Below are positions 35,709 through 39,835 of a stretch of 39,835 bases of DNA, piece after piece; positions within the stretch are counted from its first letter, which is position 1, and each line of letters starts with the position of its first letter. The stretch is taken from positions 394,078 through 433,912 of the forward strand of contig WELB01000109.1 in the NCBI GenBank assembly GCA_009602725.1, in the 5' to 3' direction. This DNA comes from Spirogloea muscicola (lineage: Eukaryota; Streptophyta; Zygnematophyceae; Spirogloeales; Spirogloeaceae). The notes under the pieces are model-generated. The model was not told the origin of the DNA and did not search any database. It saw nothing but the letters and a program-made list of their open reading frames with translations. Position numbers and translations under genes: made by a program.

Positions 35709-38700
35709 ATGGCCAGCCCGCCGCCGCCGCCGTCACCCGCAGCCGACGCGGGCGGCGGCGAGGCGGCGCCGGGCGACGGCGGCGAGGCGGCGCCGGGCGG
35801 CGGGTGCGGCCGCGCGCCGGCGCCGGCGTCGACGATGGGCAAGCTGCGCGAACACCTGGGCGACTTCCTGCACGCCTCGCCCGACGAGCACGCCGCCTGA
35901 CTGAAGCGCACGCTGGGCAAGGTGCCCCTCTCCCGCTCTCCCGCTCCTCCGAGCTGCCGCCGCCATGGCCGCCCGTCCTCTCGCCCAGGCAGCTCAAGTC
36001 TCCCTTCTCTGGTCTCAGATGTTTGGGTTCAGCAAGAAGGATGCATCCAAGGTGGCGGTCCCAGCACCGCTCCTCCCGGTGCACTGTGTGCTGCACCTCC
36101 GTGCCAATCTCGAGGACTCGGCCTCGTAGTCGCCGGCAGGTGATACCGACCTTCCTCCTCTCTTCGAGCAAGCAGCATGTCCCGAGCACCCTCTGTACTG
36201 TCAGCTGCACAGCGAGCATCTGCACTATCACCTGCCAAATTTCCTGATGTGGGGCTCGCCACGGGCTGTGTTTCCCAGCCTGCCCAGCGGTGTATAGTCG
36301 ACCAAGAGCTTTTGCACTTGGGACGCTCATGACGGCTGTGGCCACAAGCGGCGACGCGGCGACAGCCTGAACAGTCCCTTCTACCTGGATAACTTTCCAA
36401 TTCTGGCCAACCTGCCCATGGTTCGTCAAGCTGAGCATGCTTTGTAAAGACTGTCACATGGCGCTAGTCAGCTGCTCTCTGTGAGAGTCAATCTTTTCTG
36501 CTCTGACATGCTCACGCAGTCTGTGTGAGCAGTACCCTACCTCCCCTCAGGTTGTGAATTGAAGGTTGACACATAAGATTGCTTCCTGCAATTTTCAGCT
36601 GCACGTGCTTGAAGTGCAAGCAAGAACCAAGAGAAACGTAGTCCGTTGGCCTGGCAAAGCCAATCGCTGTTTCTCGCTTGAATCCTGGAGACTGGTAACA
36701 TGCATAGGCTCTCATCAGCAGCCTTCATCGAGGCACTGGTAAGGTGGCTGCACTGGTGGCCGCTGTCTTCATGCTTTGCTGATTTCAAAGCAGGAGCTTC
36801 CATTTGCTGGAGCTTGTGATTGCCGCCACCACATCTTTGCTTCTGCGACTGCAAGGCAGGATCGTACATCGTGCTCAAAGCTTGGTGTATACCTGAAGTA
36901 CATGCATAGACAGAACGAGTCAACTTCACACTGAGGCTGGCTACACAGCCTCAGACGTAGATGGCCTCCACCTCCGGGTGCTGGCAGTCAATTAATCACG
37001 ATCAATGACGCTAAATGTTGATCACAATTGCTCCTTGAGGCTGGCATTGAAAGGGCTTTTATCCCAACGACTTCACAACTCCTTCAAGTGAGCTGTAATA
37101 TGATGCATATAGCATAGCCAATTTATTCGCTAACGTAACAGTCTGCTTTCACAGACTACAAGGCCCCACTTTCCTGTTGACGTCATATGATTCTGCACTG
37201 ACTGGTTCAATTCCAGGTCTCGGTAACATGCATTGGGCATAAGCAGGATTAGAAGTACACCGCAGAAAAGCTGAGTATCTGGGTGCGTTGGAACTACACA
37301 AGCGATCTGCAATTACGTTGGGACTTGCAGGACAACTATCTCCACCTGCAACAGTGCTTCGAGGAACAGGCGCTGAGTAATCAGGGCTCACGAAGACCTC
37401 ACTAGAGCGATGGTCTTGCATCATACATGTTCTCCACCTGCGCAGAGTGCAACAGCTGACATCTCTGCACAAAGGGAAGGGCAGTGCCTTCTGCTCGACT
37501 GAAAAGTACTCATTGACACCCCTACGTAGTATTTGACCGTGCTGGCTGTTGGTGCTGTATTGACACACCTGACCTCAAAATCTGGATTCAGGAAGCATGC
37601 TCATTGTAAGTTTGGCTTCTGCCTTCCGGGGCTGCATTACATTGATATGATAGTATGTGTGCATTCTGATACGCCTGTGTAGTGGGGTAGGCCAGCTAGC
37701 AAGTCATCTGCAGGACTTCAGAAACATGTCAATGTCAAACTGGTGCCGGCTGCGGAAGAGCATCAGATGGCTGCGTGGCCTGCTTTGATCAGCATCAAGT
37801 GTTTCGCCGAGTCCAACATTGTCGAGCTTGTTGAGTTCTTCTTAAAGCCAGACTCTTTGACTGCAGCAGTTGTTGCTGTGCAAGTATGCACTCTGAGGCC
37901 ATTTATGTAACCTGTTCAGTACGGCAAGGTAATTGCTGACGCTGTGACGGCAAAACCCAACATAAACGGACTAGTCATGTCAGGTTGAGGGGCTGCAACA
38001 CAATAATCTTGACAGCCCAGCATCTTGATGCCCAGCACGTCTGTAAGGGGGCTTGTGCTGAGCCTGCACCTTGTCGTTAAGGCCTGGTATGTGCAGAGGG
38101 CTTCAAGATGTAGGCATCACAATTAGCCAAGGGCATGTGTAAGTAGCATGATGACCACTTTTCAATGAAAGGCATTACTGAGCAGCATCGAGATTAGTGA
38201 GAATTGTCTGGTAGGTGGTACGTCAAATTAGTGGTGCAGCCGCAGCTGGCATGGCCCCCTTTCCAAGTGAGAGCAGCTGACTCGAGGTACACAAAGTATG
38301 CCTGTTAACAATTGCAAAGATCCTACCTATTGCCAAGAAATCCAACATGGAGTTCAATGTAAGTGATAGTCTCGATCGAGCTTAGTCCAGCTATGCAGTC
38401 AAAAGATGTGTCTCTGAACAGATTTCTGTAGGCTTCACAGCTTTGGTGCCGTTCCAGCAAAGTGGACCAAGAACAAAAGTAGCAGGTGTCCTGATGATAC
38501 TACTGGACTCCTGCCATGAAGCATATGGATCCAAGTGCCTAAAGGTCCACAACCTCATTCCTGCAACCACAGTAAGTCTCACCTGCTATGTATGGGCAAG
38601 CAACAGGCAAGACGACATGTGAGTATTCAACACAGTAGTAGAGGCGGACACTTGACATCAAGCACCGCCCACATTGCACTTTTGAGTATACGTGCACCTA

Positions 38701-39064
38701 AGTATACCATGAGAGCATTGAGTGGAGCCGAGCTTATACTACTTCTGTGCGATGAGGCTGCTGGCATGTATTCCGACTCAAGCCATTGCATGCCTGGATG
38801 TAACACTGTTGAGGCCTGCAATGCAAGAGCACAGGAGACCCACCTCACTGGAGGTGGCACACAGGCACTTGCTGTGCCAAAGTGGAGGAAGTGGACACTG
38901 CAAAAGCAGCCATACCGAAGCAGCTTCGAGACAGCCAAGGCCGGTCCTCTGACCACTGGATGAAGGCTCGTGCCACACCGAACCTTCCCCCTATCCAGGC
39001 CACCTCCAGGGGCCGTGGCATGGCATTCCCAGCCAGCCCGCCGGTTACCTTTCCAAGACCCTAA
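35709..39064 (+). CDS. Unrecognised multi-exon protein with Pro/Gly-rich N-terminus
   Basis: Probable exons: 35709-35921, 36019-36125, 36176-36289, about 36375-36443, 36691-36738, 37266-37376, 37714-37883, 38172-38210, 38240-38266, 38320-38358, 38422-38571 and about 38850-39064 (TAA). Landmarks are MASPPPPPSPAADAGG, GKLREHLGDFLHASPDEHAA, MFGFSKKDASKVAVPAPLLP, HLHYHLPNFLMWGSPRAVF, PALISIKCFAESNIVELVEF, ILPIAKKSNMEFN, ISVGFTALVPFQQSG and KAAIPKQLRDSQGRSSDHW. The last internal exons are multiples of three and keep phase 0, which supports them. The early exons are less certain, and some are surely missing. An in-frame TGA lies in exon 1 at 35898-35900. No domain is recognised. The end overlaps the convergent THO7 stop by 20 bases. 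Confidence 0.55.
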
Positions 39065-39835
39065 GTTCGTTAGCCGTTCGCCCTGCAGCTGCCGCGGCAC
39101 CTCCTGTGGCACCTCCCAGAAATGCAGGTGGCTGCCGATCGCTGAGCACCAGGCTGCCTGTGCCAAGGCCAGGCGGGCTTGCATCCAGGCCAAAGCTGCT
39201 TCCAGGCTCATCCTCAAGAGCAGCCTGCAAGTCGTCCACCTGTCATTGCAACAGAGTGACAAGGAGCAACAGCAGCTCAGCTCAACTGTAGCTCTGGCTT
39301 ACCTCCAATCATTGAGGACAAGCAGGGATGACATAAAGGGCAATGCAATGGAAGCCATGAAGGTGAGCACATGAAGGCAGCAGATCCACCACAGCACCTA
39401 CCACTGAGCAGGACGCCATCACCCACTGCCTGTCCCCTGTGCGAAGCTGGAGCAGGCATGTCGTCAGGGCAGAGCAAGATGGCAGGCGGCCGGCTCTCAC
39501 CACGCCGAAGAGCACCGCAAAGTGCTTCTTGCGCAGGTCCAGCGTCTGCTGCAGGGCGGTGTTCTCCCTCTCCAGGCCCGCAATCTCGCGCTCCAGCTCC
39601 TCGGTGGCCTTCTGCGTCGCCCTCCGCGACGGCTGCGCCGCGATCAGCTTGCGCTCCACCTCGCACTCCTCCTCGTGCTGCCGCTCCACCTTGGCCACCT
39701 CCAGGTCCTCCTGCAGCTGGCCGATGTCCACCTCCGCCTGCGCTCGCGCTCGCTCCGAGCAGCGTGAGTCATGCGGGCAGACCCATCCTGGGACCCGTCG
39801 TCTCGGAGAGTGCGGGGGGGGGGGGGGGGGGGGGG
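39045..39835 (-). CDS. THOC7: THO complex subunit 7 (5' part outside window)
   Basis: THO couples transcription with mRNA export in the nucleus; subunit 7 is a coiled-coil component. The exon from the right edge down to 39501 encodes QLQEDLEVAKVERQHEEECE, then RKLIAAQPSRRATQKATEEL, then REIAGLERENTALQQTLDLR and KKHFAVLFGV. It joins in phase to 39239-39045 (VDDLQAALEDE, then a Ser/Pro/Gly-rich tail, TAA). The QPSR motif and the LRKKxFAxL segment before VVDDLQ are characteristic. The N-terminal exons are missing because the contig ends in poly-G. A plausible intron acceptor lies near 39760. Confidence 0.85.
39809..39835. other. Poly-G run at the contig end
   Basis: The last bases are an almost pure G homopolymer. 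It is most likely an assembly or sequencing artefact that ended the contig inside the THO7 gene. Confidence 0.7.

Noticed and set aside
38627-39262. 211-residue minus-strand frame
   Set aside because: It is antisense to plus-strand exons and in the wrong frame for THO7, whose real exon is 39239-39045.

Overview
The window is nuclear DNA of a green alga (Chlorophyta). The genes are eukaryotic, with many short GT-AG introns. The best-conserved proteins (cullin 1, the plastid-type Zim17 zinc finger, THO7) resemble their plant versions. First exons and promoters are very GC-rich, while later exons and introns are closer to balanced. I cannot name the species. Five single N positions (3350, 14318, 18902, 24439, 35102) and a terminal poly-G run show this is a draft assembly. 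Several genes lose sequence at these joins.

Layout, left to right: the 3' part of an SFT2-type Golgi traffic protein (+); a conserved protein of unknown function (-), cut at 3350; a Zim17/DNL zinc-finger protein (-); a 3.5 kb stretch without a clear gene but with tandem repeats; a complete 18-exon cullin 1 gene (-); about 3 kb of dispersed repeats; a complete six-exon nuclear poly(A)-binding protein gene (-), divergent from a nine-exon SCAMP-like four-helix membrane protein (+); another repeat-rich block; a 7.3 kb gene (+) for a secreted protein with a signal peptide, ricin-B-like domain, proline-rich linker, about 15 GGA/FxxN beta-helix repeats mostly one per exon, and two EGF-like modules; repeats, hairpins and a tRNA-Glu(CTC); a small broken reading frame; an unrecognised multi-exon gene (+); and the THO complex subunit 7 gene (-), running off the right end.

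The recognised genes are mostly housekeeping: vesicle traffic (SFT2, SCAMP-like), organelle chaperone support (Zim17), SCF ubiquitin ligase (CUL1), and mRNA processing and export (PABPN1, THO7). They are not an operon or a functional cluster. The unusual material lies between them. A dispersed, modular repeat family recurs in both orientations. One module encodes a short peptide (MRLS...SLQRS...RAGRALAA...SDLxLLTRGY-stop) whose two fullest copies differ mainly at synonymous positions, a sign of selection on a protein. Copies sit beside or inside several genes and at assembly joins. The secreted beta-helix gene is the most unusual single gene.
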